From Glutamicibacter mishrai (GTDB taxonomy: Bacteria > Actinomycetota > Actinomycetes > Actinomycetales > Micrococcaceae): a stretch of 64,000 bases of DNA. The DNA lies in the NCBI RefSeq assembly GCF_012221945.1, contig NZ_CP032549.1, forward strand, positions 310,001 through 374,000, given 5' to 3'. Each line of letters starts with the position of its first letter. The first letter of the stretch is position 1. This document shows positions 42,018 through 51,444 of this stretch, in pieces. Under the pieces are notes generated by a model. The model worked only from the letters and a program-made list of their open reading frames with translations, searched no databases and was not told where the DNA came from. A program made the translations under genes and the position numbers.

Positions 42018-45000
42018 TTACACGTCCAAGCAATGTGGACCGAGCAGGACTTTCAGGTCGCCGAACAGCGCCGGATTCGGATTCACCCGGAAGTTCATTC
42101 CCAGGCGCATCAACGATGTCCCGCGGCTGCCAGTGAGCTTGACGCGCACTTCGGTATTTCCGCTGTGGGTTCGCAACACGTCGCCGAGTTGCTGGACGAG
42201 CGATTCGGTAGCCTTGTGCGTCGGGATGCCAATCACTACGGGCCCGCCGTTGGCGTCCTCCGAAATTTCCGGGATCATCATCTCCTGGGCGTTCAAGGTA
42301 ATTGAACCGTCGTCGCGTCGCTGGACGCGTCCCTTGATCACCACAATGAGGTCGTCAGCCAGGATTTCAGCAATTGGCTGATAGGCCTGGCCGAAGAACA
42401 TGACTTCCATGGAACCTGACAGGTCCTCGATTTCACACCGCGCATACGGATTGCCGCTCTTCTTGGCGATACGACGCTGCAAGCCCGAAATCATGCCGGC
42501 GATTGAAATGATGTGCCCATCCTGCGGGCCATCGTCGGAGAGCACATGCGTCACGGGCATGTCAGCATACTGGTCCAATGCCGAGCCCAGGCCCTGCAAC
42601 GGGTGATCGGAAACGTACAATCCCAGCATGTCGCGTTCGTACGCGAGCTTTTCCTTCTTATCCCAGTCGGGCAAGTCGGGAATCGCGACATTCATGGATT
42701 CGGAAGCCTCTTCGGAACCAAGGGCGCTGAAGAGGTCAAACTGGTTGGCCGCTTCGTTGCGCTTGACCTGGATGACCGAGTCAATTGCTTCTTCGTGGAT
42801 GGCCACCAGCGCGCGGCGCGGGTGCTTCAAGGAGTCGAAGGCGCCGGCCTTGATCAACGATTCAATGGTTCGCTTGTTGCAGACCACGGCAGGAACCTTG
42901 CCCAGGAAGTCGCTGAAGTCGTTGTAGTGGCCCTTTTCCCGGCGGGCCTCGACGATGCCTGCCACCGCGTTGGTGCCGACGTTGCGAATCGCGCCCATGC
43001 CGAAACGGATGTCCTTGCCCACAGGGGTGAAGTTCAGGGCGGATTCGTTCACATCCGGCGGGAGCACGGTGATGCCGATGTGGCGGCACTCATTGAGGTA
43101 GAGAGCCAGCTTGTCCTTGTCGTCACCTACGGAGGTCAGCAGTGCTGCCATGTATTCGGCCGGGTAGTGGGCCTTCAAATAGGCAGTCCAGTATGAGACC
43201 ACGCCATATGCAGCCGAGTGGGCTTTGTTGAATGCGTAGTCGGAGAACGGCAGCAGGATATCCCACAACGTCTGCACCGCAGCGTCGGAGTATCCGTTGT
43301 CGTTCATGCCCTGCTTGAAGCCAGCGAACTGCTTATCCAGCTCGGATTTCTTCTTCTTACCCATGGCTCGGCGCAAAATATCGGCTTGGCCCAGCGAGTA
43401 GCCGGCAAGCTTCTGGGCAATTGCCATAACCTGCTCTTGGTACACGATCAGGCCGTAGGTGCCACCGAGGATTTCAGCCAGCGGCTCTTCGAGCTCAGGG
43501 TGGATCGGGGTTACTTCCTGCAGGCCAGTTTTACGCAATGCGTAGTTGGTGTGCGAGTTCGCGCCCATCGGGCCTGGGCGGTACAGCGCGATCACTGCGG
43601 AGATGTCTTCGAAGTTATCCGGGCGCATCATTTTCAGCAATGAGCGCATTGGACCGCCATCGAGCTGGAACACGCCGAGCGTATCGCCGCGCGCCAGCAG
43701 GTTATAGGCTTCCGGGTCCTCAATGCCCAGGGTTTCCAGATCGATTTCATCGCCGGTGTTATACCGGATGTTCTCCAAGGCGTCGGAGATGATGGTGAGG
43801 TTTCGAAGCCCCAAGAAGTCCATCTTGATCAGCCCCAAGCCTTCACAGGTTGGGTAGTCGAACTGGGTGATAACCTGGCCGTCCTGGATGCGGCGCATAA
43901 TCGGCACCACGTCGATAATCGGGTCAGAGCTCATGATGACGCCCGCAGCGTGCACACCCCACTGGCGCTTCAAGCCTTCCAGGCCCTTAGCAGTTTCAAA
44001 TACTCGGGCGGCTTCCGGGTCATTGGCGACCAAGTTGCGGAAGTCCCCGGCTTCTGAGTAGCGCTTGGAGTCCGGGTTTTCGATGTCGTTGAGCGGGATG
44101 TCCTTGGCCATCACCGCTGGCGGCAGTGCCTTGGTCAGCGTTTCACCCATGCTGAAGGGATATCCCAGCACGCGCGAAGAGTCCTTCAATGCCTGCTTGG
44201 TCTTGATCGAACCGTATGTCACGATCATGGACACGCGTTCGTCGCCGTACTTTTCGGTCACGTACTTGATGACCTCGGAACGGCGGCGATCATCGAAGTC
44301 GACGTCGAAGTCGGGCATGGAAACACGTTCCGGGTTCAAGAAACGTTCAAAGATCAATCCGTGCTTGAGCGGATCCAAGTCGGTAATACGCATCGCGTAA
44401 GCGACCATGGAACCTGCACCGGAACCACGTCCTGGACCGACTCGGATGCCGTGGTCCTTGGACCAGTTGATGAAGTCGGCCACCACGAGGAAGTAGCCGG
44501 GGAAGCCCATCTTGATAATGACGTCGAGCTCGTAGTCTGCTTGCTTGCGCGAGGCTTCGGGAACGCCATCGGGGTAACGGTAGTGAAGCCCCTTGTCGAC
44601 TTCCTTGATCAGCCAGCTGGTTTCGTCTTCCCCTGGCGGGCAAGGGAATTTCGGCATGTAGTTGGCGCTGGTGTCGAAGGAGACCTCGACACGGTCAGCG
44701 ATGGCCAAGGTGTTATCGCAGGCTTCTGGGAATTCCTTGAAGAGTTCGCGCATTTCGCGGGCGCTCTTGAGGTAGTAACCGGTACCGGAGAATGCGAAAC
44801 GGCTGCCGCCCTGATCATAGGTCGGTTCATCGAGAGTGGAACCCGAGTTGATCGCCAGCAAAGCCTCGTGCGCCTTCGCATCGGCTTCGTGCGTGTAGTG
44901 GAGGTCGTTGGTGGCGACCAGGGGGATGTTCAGTTCCTTGGCGAGCCGGAGCAGGTCTTTGGTGATCCGTCGTTCGATCTCCAGGCCGTGGTCCATGATC

Positions 45001-45581
45001 TCGCAGAAGTAGTTTTCCTTGCCGAACAGGTCCTGGAGTTCAGCGGCGGCCGCCTTGGCCGCGTCGTATTGGCCCAGTCGCAGCTTGGTCTGCACTTCGC
45101 CGGAAGGGCAACCGGTCGTGGCGATGATACCTTCATGATGCTCGTTGAGCAGCTCGCGGTCCCAGCGGGGGTACTTGCCGAAGACCGAGTCCAGCGAAGC
45201 GCGCGATGAACCCTTGAACAGGTTGTTCATGCCCACATTGTTGTAGGACAGCAGCGTCATGTGGTTGTAGAGGCCACCACCGGAGACGTCGTCGCCCTTT
45301 TGCGATTCGTCGGTTCGCCATTTCACACGCGTCTTGTCATCGCGGGCCGTGCCTGGCGTGACATAGGCTTCGACGCCGATGATGGGTTTCACCCCAGCGC
45401 CGGTTGCCTGCCGCCAGAAGTCGAAGGCGCCGAAAAGATAGCCGTGGTCGGTGATCGCCAATGCCTCCATGCCCTGGCGATTGGCCTCGGCAAAAAGCTC
45501 ACCGAGGCGCGCAGCACCGTCCAGCATGGAATATTCGGTGTGGGTATGAAGATGAACGAATCCGTCGCGTGTAGCACTCAC
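42018..45581 (-). CDS. dnaE: DNA polymerase III alpha subunit
   Basis: Replicative polymerase, 1187 residues. The N-terminal PHP domain begins FVHLHTHTEYSMLDG. The polymerase active site is MPDFDVDFDDRRR (about residues 421-432), followed by GVHAAGVIMS, GLIKMDFLGLRNLT, and FNKAHSAAYGVVSYWTAYLKAHYP. A helix-hairpin-helix and OB-fold (SIAGMISGLQRRI) complete the C-terminal part. This is the DnaE1 type; the mutagenesis DnaE2 would not sit here. The GTG start follows a -10 box by 6 bases. Confidence 0.97.
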   Translation of the reverse strand: MSATRDGFVHLHTHTEYSMLDGAARLGELFAEANRQGMEALAITDHGYLFGAFDFWRQATGAGVKPIIGVEAYVTPGTARDDKTRVKWRTDESQKGDDVSGGGLYNHMTLLSYNNVGMNNLFKGSSRASLDSVFGKYPRWDRELLNEHHEGIIATTGCPSGEVQTKLRLGQYDAAKAAAAELQDLFGKENYFCEIMDHGLEIERRITKDLLRLAKELNIPLVATNDLHYTHEADAKAHEALLAINSGSTLDEPTYDQGGSRFAFSGTGYYLKSAREMRELFKEFPEACDNTLAIADRVEVSFDTSANYMPKFPCPPGEDETSWLIKEVDKGLHYRYPDGVPEASRKQADYELDVIIKMGFPGYFLVVADFINWSKDHGIRVGPGRGSGAGSMVAYAMRITDLDPLKHGLIFERFLNPERVSMPDFDVDFDDRRRSEVIKYVTEKYGDERVSMIVTYGSIKTKQALKDSSRVLGYPFSMGETLTKALPPAVMAKDIPLNDIENPDSKRYSEAGDFRNLVANDPEAARVFETAKGLEGLKRQWGVHAAGVIMSSDPIIDVVPIMRRIQDGQVITQFDYPTCEGLGLIKMDFLGLRNLTIISDALENIRYNTGDEIDLETLGIEDPEAYNLLARGDTLGVFQLDGGPMRSLLKMMRPDNFEDISAVIALYRPGPMGANSHTNYALRKTGLQEVTPIHPELEEPLAEILGGTYGLIVYQEQVMAIAQKLAGYSLGQADILRRAMGKKKKSELDKQFAGFKQGMNDNGYSDAAVQTLWDILLPFSDYAFNKAHSAAYGVVSYWTAYLKAHYPAEYMAALLTSVGDDKDKLALYLNECRHIGITVLPPDVNESALNFTPVGKDIRFGMGAIRNVGTNAVAGIVEARREKGHYNDFSDFLGKVPAVVCNKRTIESLIKAGAFDSLKHPRRALVAIHEEAIDSVIQVKRNEAANQFDLFSALGSEEASESMNVAIPDLPDWDKKEKLAYERDMLGLYVSDHPLQGLGSALDQYADMPVTHVLSDDGPQDGHIISIAGMISGLQRRIAKKSGNPYARCEIEDLSGSMEVMFFGQAYQPIAEILADDLIVVIKGRVQRRDDGSITLNAQEMMIPEISEDANGGPVVIGIPTHKATESLVQQLGDVLRTHSGNTEVRVKLTGSRGTSLMRLGMNFRVNPNPALFGDLKVLLGPHCLDV

Positions 45582-45587
45582 CCAACC

Positions 45588-45593
45588 AGTCTA
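45588..45593 (-). promoter_or_regulatory. -10 box, leaderless type, for dnaE
   Basis: On the minus strand TAGACT, six bases (GGTTGG), then GTG at 45581. Confidence 0.55.
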
Positions 45594-45679
45594 ACGATTC
45601 ACAAGCCTGGTTGCGTCCACCCATGGCTGGGCAGTGGATGTGGTTATTCCGACAGCGCACTCCCCCGGCGCTCTGCGCC

Positions 45680-46624
45680 CTAGTAGTCGCCGGTGCGCAG
45701 GAGCTCGACGGCACCTTCCAGGTCTGCCGGGTAATCACTTTCATACTCCACCCATTGCCCGGAAACCGGATGGCTGAAGCCCAGCTTTTTGGCATGAAGC
45801 CACTGGCGGGTCAACCCGAGGGCCGCTCCGAGTTTCGGATCCGCGCCGTAGGTCTGGTCCCCCGCGCAAGGATGTCCGAAGGCCGAGAAATGCACACGGA
45901 TCTGGTGGGTCCGGCCAGTCTCAAGGTGCACCTCGACCAAGGATGCCCGGCCAAAGGCCTCGATGACCTTGTAGTGTGTCACCGACTGGCGTCCGCCTTC
46001 GAGAACTGCGAACTTCCAGTCATGCCCCGGGTGGCGTCCGATGGGCGCGTCAATGGTGCCCTCCAGTGGATCAGGCAATCCCTGGACGACAGCATGGTAG
46101 ATCTTCTTGGGCGTGCGCTCCTTGAAGGCCCGCTTCAATGCGGTGTAGGCCCGCTCGGTTTTGGCGACGACCATGAGACCGCTGGTGCCCACGTCCAGAC
46201 GGTGGACAATGCCTTGGCGTTCGGCAGCCCCGGACGTGGAGATGTTATAGCCTTCAGCCATCAGGGCGCCGACCACGGTGGGTCCGACCCAGCCGGGAGA
46301 CGGATGAGCCGCGACCCCAACCGGCTTGTCGATGACTACGTAGTCATCGTCGTCGGCGATGATCTTCAGCTCTTCCACTTTCTCAACCTTAATTTCTAGT
46401 GGGTCCCGTTGTGGCGGAATGGTGACATGCAGGCGATCGCCGGCCTTGAGCTTCAAGGACTTTGCGATGGTTCGCTCATTGACTTGTACGTGCGAATCCT
46501 TGCACAGGCTTGAGGCCAGCGTCCTGGGGATGTCCAGATTCCGCGCGAGATAAGCATCGAGTCGAGAGCCGGCATCAACTGGTTCAACGACGAATTCGTG
46601 GATTGCGGTTTCGCCGGAAATCAT
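45680..46624 (-). CDS. RluA-family pseudouridine synthase (RluD-like)
   Basis: The 314 residues begin with an S4 RNA-binding domain (SRLDAYLARNLDIPRTLASSLCKDSHVQVNERTIAKSLKLKAGD), followed by the catalytic domain with IVHRLDVGTSGLMVVAKTE (catalytic Asp). Target is likely 23S rRNA uridines as for RluD, but RluA-family specificity cannot be read from sequence. It overlaps lspA by four bases (ATGA), as is usual for the lspA-rluD pair, so the two are translationally coupled. Confidence 0.94.
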   Translation of the reverse strand: MISGETAIHEFVVEPVDAGSRLDAYLARNLDIPRTLASSLCKDSHVQVNERTIAKSLKLKAGDRLHVTIPPQRDPLEIKVEKVEELKIIADDDDYVVIDKPVGVAAHPSPGWVGPTVVGALMAEGYNISTSGAAERQGIVHRLDVGTSGLMVVAKTERAYTALKRAFKERTPKKIYHAVVQGLPDPLEGTIDAPIGRHPGHDWKFAVLEGGRQSVTHYKVIEAFGRASLVEVHLETGRTHQIRVHFSAFGHPCAGDQTYGADPKLGAALGLTRQWLHAKKLGFSHPVSGQWVEYESDYPADLEGAVELLRTGDY

Positions 46625-47190
46625 TTCTTGGATTCCGTTTCGTCCTCGCCTGCGTTCTTCTTTACAGGAGCGTCACCAATGGTGCCGTCGAGATTGCGTC
46701 CTCGAATCAGCATGTAGGCCACTGCGATCATCGAACAAACGATAAATGAATCGGCGACATTGAAGATCGCAAAGTGCGTAACCGAGAACATGTCCACGAC
46801 GTGCCCGAAGCCGAAAGCCGGTTCACGGAAGATCCGGTCGCCAAGATTTCCAAGCACCCCGCCGAGCAGGCTGCCAAGCGCAACCGCCCAGCTGCGCACC
46901 AGTACTTTGCGAGCCAGGAGGTAAATCACGAATATGGCCACTGCAGCCTGAAGCAGCGCGAAGATGATAGTGAAGTCTTCACCGATCGAGAATGCCGCTC
47001 CGGGATTCAGGATGTAATGGATGTTGAAGATCCCGGGGATGACTTCAATCGACTCGCCAAGTCGCATGTTCCGTTCCACCAAAATCTTCACGATCTGGTC
47101 GATGACCAAAGCGATCAGTGCAATAACCAGTCCCGTGCCCAGAAATTTTTTCGGCGATGGGGACTTACCCCCAGTTTGAACTGCGTCCAC
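46621..47190 (-). CDS. lspA: Lipoprotein signal peptidase II
   Basis: Cleaves signal peptides of prolipoproteins in the membrane. The 189 residues show four membrane helices and both catalytic Asp motifs: GVLGNLGDRIF and FAIFNVADSFIVCSM. The N-terminus is extended and basic; the C-terminal tail is Lys/Glu-rich (KKNAGEDETESKK). The start is GTG at 47190. It lies between divIVA (behind a hairpin) and the pseudouridine synthase. Confidence 0.96.
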   Translation of the reverse strand: MDAVQTGGKSPSPKKFLGTGLVIALIALVIDQIVKILVERNMRLGESIEVIPGIFNIHYILNPGAAFSIGEDFTIIFALLQAAVAIFVIYLLARKVLVRSWAVALGSLLGGVLGNLGDRIFREPAFGFGHVVDMFSVTHFAIFNVADSFIVCSMIAVAYMLIRGRNLDGTIGDAPVKKNAGEDETESKK

Positions 47191-47218
47191 AGTGATACCT
47201 ATTAGTTCCTCTTAAACG

Positions 47219-47259
47219 TCAACGGTGGTGCCCGGATAAAATCCGTGCACCACCGTTGA
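47219..47259 (-). terminator. Terminator hairpin after divIVA
   Basis: TCAACGGTGGTGC (47219-47231) pairs with 47247-47259, plus an inner CGGAT/ATCCG pair. On the minus strand only a weak GTTTAAG follows. Confidence 0.6.
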
Positions 47260-47299
47260 TCTTACTAGAAAGCTAGATCAGGTTATTACCTGTCAGCGA

Positions 47300-48058
47300 C
47301 TAGTTCGACTTGCTTGCGTCTGCGTCGATCGAGCCCTGGGACTCGAGGTCGCGCAGCTGACCTTCAATGTAGGTCTTCAGGCGAGCACGGTAATCGCGCT
47401 CGAATCCGCGCAGCTGCTCAAGCTTGCGCTCAAGAACGGACTTCTGCTGCTCAAGTGCCGACAAGGTCTTGCGGCTCTTTTCTTCAGCGGAGGTAACCAG
47501 CGAGTTCGCCTCGGTCTTTGCTTCCGAGATGATCTTGTCGCGCTGCTCGACACCGGCGGCAACGTACTCGTCGTGCAAACGCTGAGCCATGGACAGCACG
47601 TTGGCTGCGGACTCTGCGGATTCGGTACGTGGTGCTGCAGCAGGAGCGGCAGCTGGTGCAGCCTGGGTTGCTGGAGCAGCGGCGGCAGCAGGAGCTGCTG
47701 CAGGCTTCTCGGTAGCAGCTGGCTTTGCTTCGGCCTTCTTCTCCTCGGCTGGCTTCGGAGCTGGCGTTGCAGCCTTGGCTGGCTCAGCTGGCTTAGCCTC
47801 AGCCTTCTTCTCCTCAGCTGACTTTGCAGCAGGAGCAGCCGAAACAGGTGCAGGTACTGCCTGCTCCTTCGATACCGAACCGGCATCCTCACCAAGTTCG
47901 GCAAGTCGACTGCGAAGAGCCTCGTTCTCACCGGTCAGGCGACGCAGCTCCACTACGATCTCGTCGAGGAAGTCATCTACCTCGTCTTGGTCGTAGCCTT
48001 CACGGAACTTGGTCGGCTGAAACCGCTTATTGACTACGTCTTCTGGCGTCAAAGCCAT
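47300..48058 (-). CDS. divIVA: DivIVA/Wag31 polar growth scaffold protein
   Basis: The 252-residue protein opens with the membrane-binding DivIVA domain MALTPEDVVNKRFQPTKFREGYDQDEVDDFLDEIVVELRRL, then a coiled coil, an Ala/Pro/Lys/Glu-rich linker of about 85 residues (about 65-150) with repeated AEEKKAEAKPA units, and a second coiled coil (about 155-245). In Actinobacteria it marks cell poles and division sites and recruits wall synthesis. It ends the division cluster. The ribosome site GAGGTG is good. The 229 bases upstream hold its promoter region; no operator was evident. Confidence 0.96.
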   Translation of the reverse strand: MALTPEDVVNKRFQPTKFREGYDQDEVDDFLDEIVVELRRLTGENEALRSRLAELGEDAGSVSKEQAVPAPVSAAPAAKSAEEKKAEAKPAEPAKAATPAPKPAEEKKAEAKPAATEKPAAAPAAAAAPATQAAPAAAPAAAPRTESAESAANVLSMAQRLHDEYVAAGVEQRDKIISEAKTEANSLVTSAEEKSRKTLSALEQQKSVLERKLEQLRGFERDYRARLKTYIEGQLRDLESQGSIDADASKSN

Positions 48059-48287
48059 TGGGTCACCTCAATACTGGGATCATTTCCGCACGACCATGTC
48101 ATGCCTTGCGAAACACTTACCGTTGTTGTCAGTGTCGCGACCGGTGAAGTCGGAGCACCATTTCCTAAAGGATATAACGATTTGGACACTAAATACGAAA
48201 TCGAGCTTACGCCCGTGTCTCATATTCTTTGAATCTACAGGGTTTGAACTGTTAGAACAATCCCCGTTTTAGACGAAAATCGCCTAA

Positions 48288-48584
48288 TCAGATCCCTGTA
48301 GTACTACCTAGACTACTTACCACTGCTTTGACAAGCATTACAACGATAAATAGCAGCAGAAACGACAGGTCAAGACGGATTCCGCCGAGATCTAGGGGTT
48401 TGATCCGCCTACGCAACCAACGCAGAGGAGGATCGGTTATCGACACAATCGCTGTTGCAGCGATCAGTGCGATGCCTTTGGGACGCCAGTGGCGAGCAAA
48501 GCTTTCAGTAATATCCAGCACAATTCGCATCAAAAGCAGAATTTGCAGGATTGCTAACGCGAGATAGATGATCCCGAACACCAT
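48288..48584 (-). CDS. YggT family membrane protein
   Basis: The 98-residue protein has two hydrophobic helices (about 4-20 and 74-92) around the conserved segment TDPPLRWLRRRIKPLDLGGIRLDLSFL, the YggT hallmark. It stands between sepF and divIVA, the standard place in Gram-positive dcw clusters, which suggests a role near the division site, though none is proven. An AGGAG lies 12 bases before the ATG. Confidence 0.93.
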   Translation of the reverse strand: MVFGIIYLALAILQILLLMRIVLDITESFARHWRPKGIALIAATAIVSITDPPLRWLRRRIKPLDLGGIRLDLSFLLLFIVVMLVKAVVSSLGSTTGI

Positions 48585-48607
48585 TTTGCGCTTATGCTCC
48601 TGGTGTC

Positions 48608-49159
48608 TTAGCTCTGGTTGAAGAAAGTAGCCTGGGCTTCAGACTGCTTGCGGTCTTCACCGAGGACCTCAACGGTCGCTGGAGAAAGCAGGAAGACCTT
48701 GTTGGTGACTCGTTCGATCGAGCCGTGCAGGGCGAAAACCAGCCCGGCGGAGAAATCTACGAGGCGCTTGGCATCGGTCTCTCCCATATCAGTGACATTC
48801 ATGATCACTGGGATTCCGTCACGGAAGTTCTCACCGATGATCTTGGCATCGTTGTAAGAACGCGGGTGAACGGTTGTAATCTGACGCAATTCGGAATCCT
48901 CATCCCGTACTGAAGGGGCACGCTTGATTGGGGTGACCGGAGCACGGTATTCCGTCTCTGGTTCTCTAGCTTGTGATTGCGGTGCAGCCGGCCGTGCGAC
49001 AGCCTGCGGGCGTGGGGCTTCTGCAGGGCGCTTGGGAGCAGCATCTTCGACAACACGCACCTGGCTTCTCGGCTCGGCTTGTGTTGCTTGGGTTTCTTCT
49101 TGCTCGACGGCGTCCGCCAAGCCGAGATATACCATTGCTTTACGCAGTCCGTCAGCCAC
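48608..49159 (-). CDS. sepF: Cell division protein SepF
   Basis: SepF tethers FtsZ to the membrane, replacing FtsA, which is absent here. The 183 residues have the short N-terminal region [16 protein letters not shown], a variable Pro/Ala/Arg linker, and the conserved C-terminal domain ([69 protein letters not shown]). The start is GTG with AAGGAG. It is 23 bp upstream of yggT and 125 bp after pgeF. Confidence 0.96.
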   Translation of the reverse strand: MADGLRKAMVYLGLADAVEQEETQATQAEPRSQVRVVEDAAPKRPAEAPRPQAVARPAAPQSQAREPETEYRAPVTPIKRAPSVRDEDSELRQITTVHPRSYNDAKIIGENFRDGIPVIMNVTDMGETDAKRLVDFSAGLVFALHGSIERVTNKVFLLSPATVEVLGEDRKQSEAQATFFNQS

Positions 49160-49284
49160 GATGTTTCTCCTTGTTCATCCCTTGCATGCAACCCCAGTGC
49201 ATGCTTCCGCTACTTCGACGCTACCGTACAAATTTCGGCAGATAACGTTCATTCGTTCTATTGTGCGCGGTGTGTCGCGCACGC

Positions 49285-50007
49285 CTAGGCTACGGACCAG
49301 ATCAGGCCGGCTAGCCTTCCAGCATCACTGGAGCGGCGATAGGAATAGTAATTTTCGTCTTCCAAAGTGCATACGCCGCTTTGCCGTACGGCCACTGCGA
49401 GTCCAGCCAGCTCTTGCTCGGCGGAGGCAGGTAGGTTCAATCCTGTGGTGCCCCATCGGGTCTCGGACCGAATGCCGGACCTAATATGCTCGGATTCTTC
49501 GGCCATTTCTGGAGAGACTTCATAACATGCACCGCAAATCGATGGCCCGATAATGGCCTCGATGTCCTGGGCGCCCAATGCACGCAGCTCCTCGACGGTG
49601 CGGGTAAGAATTCCATCCAGTAGTCCACGGCGACCAGCATGGGTGGCCGCGGTGACTGTCCGCTGTTCCGTATTGTCACGTCCGACAAAAAGGACCGGAA
49701 GGCAGTCCGCGACCATGACTGCTAGCGCTTGGGTCCCAGACGGATCAACGAGTCCGTCGCAGGTGGGCGCCTGCGGGTCAAGCCATGAGTTGCGCTCTAC
49801 TGGCCGGACGGTGAAAACGTCGGCCGAGTGCACCTGGTTCATGAAATTAAGCGAGAAACGCCGGACCCCGATCGAGTCTTCCAGCCGGCTTCGATTCTCC
49901 GCCACGTGGTGAGGATCATCATTCACATGCAGGGCGAGGTTTCCCTCGTGCTGCGAAGTGAATGCCAGTCGAATACTCGGATCAAGGTCCGACGTGAAAT
50001 GTAGCAC
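49285..50007 (-). CDS. pgeF: Peptidoglycan editing factor / YfiH family
   Basis: The 240-residue protein has the family's metal and catalytic motifs: MNQVHSADVF, ALAVMVADCLPVLF, THAGRRGLLDGIL and GPSICGACYEVS (His/Cys ligands). E. coli PgeF hydrolyses wrongly incorporated L-Ser from UDP-MurNAc-peptide precursors, a role that suits its place between ftsZ and sepF. Older annotations call the family polyphenol oxidase/laccase. The start is GTG, 21 bp after the ftsZ stop. Confidence 0.93.
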   Translation of the reverse strand: MLHFTSDLDPSIRLAFTSQHEGNLALHVNDDPHHVAENRSRLEDSIGVRRFSLNFMNQVHSADVFTVRPVERNSWLDPQAPTCDGLVDPSGTQALAVMVADCLPVLFVGRDNTEQRTVTAATHAGRRGLLDGILTRTVEELRALGAQDIEAIIGPSICGACYEVSPEMAEESEHIRSGIRSETRWGTTGLNLPASAEQELAGLAVAVRQSGVCTLEDENYYSYRRSSDAGRLAGLIWSVA

Positions 50008-50028
50008 TGCTCAGCTTCTCGCTGTTGT

Positions 50029-51225
50029 TTACTTCAGGAAGTCAGGAACATCCAGGTCGTCGTTGGAACCGTTGAGGTCCGAGTCGACAACGTCTGGAAG
50101 ATCCTGGAACGAGCCCTTGTTTTCAGCGGCAGGCTTTTCTTCAGCTACTGGTGCTGGCTTTACGGCCTCCGGAGCTGGCTGCGACTGCGCCTCTGGCACA
50201 GCAGCAGGTACCGGCTCAACAGGACGCGAAGATACAGCTGGCTTTGCTGCGGCTGGGGCCATTGGCTTGCTAGTGACATCTGGCTCGTCGAAGCCGGCCG
50301 CGATCACGGTAACGCGTGCTTCGTCGCCCAGTGCATCGTCGATAACAGCACCGAAGATGATGTTGGCTTCTGGGTGAGCAACTTCCTGCACCAGGCGTGC
50401 AGCTTCGTTGATCTCGAACAGGCCAAGATCAGAGCCACCCTGGATGGAGAGCAGCACGCCGTGCGCGCCATCAATCGAGGCTTCCAGAAGCGGCGAGGCG
50501 ATCGCCAGTTCGGCAGCCTTGACTGCGCGGTCTTCGCCTCGCGCCGAACCGATGCCCATAAGTGCAGAACCTGCACCCTGCATGACGGACTTGACGTCGG
50601 CGAAGTCCAGGTTGATCAGACCGGAGGTGGTGATCAGGTCGGTAATGCCCTGGACACCGGAAAGCAGGACCTGGTCGGCCTGGCGGAATGCGTCCAGCAC
50701 TGAAACGTTGCGATCCGAGATCGAGAGCAGTCGATCGTTAGGAATCACGATCAGGGTGTCGACTTCGTCGCGCAGGGCTTCGATGCCCGACTCGGCGGAG
50801 TTCGCGCGGCGACGGCCCTCGAAGGTGAATGGACGGGTAACGACACCGATGGTCAGCGCGCCCAGCGAACGGGCGATACGTGCCACGACAGGTGCGCCAC
50901 CGGTACCGGTGCCACCGCCTTCGCCTGCGGTCACGAAGACCATATCGGCGCCGCGCAGGACGTCTTCGATTTCTTCGACATGATCTTCTGCTGCCTGGCG
51001 TCCCACATCTGGGTTGGCGCCGGCGCCGAGGCCACGAGTAAGTTCGCGTCCCACGTCCAGTTTGACGTCGGCATCACTCATAAGCAGAGCCTGAGCATCG
51101 GTGTTAATGGCGATGAATTCAACGCCCTTGAGACCGACTTCGATCATTCGATTGACTGCGTTTACACCGCCACCGCCGATTCCGACGACTTTAATGACCG
51201 CGAGGTAATTCTGTGGAGCTGCCAC
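50029..51225 (-). CDS. ftsZ: Cell division GTPase FtsZ
   Basis: Tubulin homologue forming the Z ring, 398 residues. The GTP-binding signature is [15 protein letters not shown], with [17 protein letters not shown] at the N-terminus and [14 protein letters not shown] in the middle. A Pro/Ala-rich linker (about 315-375) precedes the C-terminal peptide DLDVPDFLK that binds SepF. The GTG start has AAGGGAA upstream. The 219 bases before it should contain the ftsZ promoters; I could not single out one. Confidence 0.98.
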   Translation of the reverse strand: MAAPQNYLAVIKVVGIGGGGVNAVNRMIEVGLKGVEFIAINTDAQALLMSDADVKLDVGRELTRGLGAGANPDVGRQAAEDHVEEIEDVLRGADMVFVTAGEGGGTGTGGAPVVARIARSLGALTIGVVTRPFTFEGRRRANSAESGIEALRDEVDTLIVIPNDRLLSISDRNVSVLDAFRQADQVLLSGVQGITDLITTSGLINLDFADVKSVMQGAGSALMGIGSARGEDRAVKAAELAIASPLLEASIDGAHGVLLSIQGGSDLGLFEINEAARLVQEVAHPEANIIFGAVIDDALGDEARVTVIAAGFDEPDVTSKPMAPAAAKPAVSSRPVEPVPAAVPEAQSQPAPEAVKPAPVAEEKPAAENKGSFQDLPDVVDSDLNGSNDDLDVPDFLK

Positions 51226-51444
51226 GTCCCGCTTCCCTTGTTAGATGTGCTACATATGTCACGACCCCAGCTCAAAACCTTCATCTTTAGCCTTAAGGTT
51301 TAGGTTCTGTCAAGCTGTCGTTATTAGAAACGCTATGAGTCGTGTGGTCTTTGTGCAACGACCGCCTAGGCGTGTCGCTTGTTCAAAACTATCTTTCCAG
51401 AATTTCTCGGCTTATTGGTCTTCCCGCGCCCAGAGGAACGCGAC

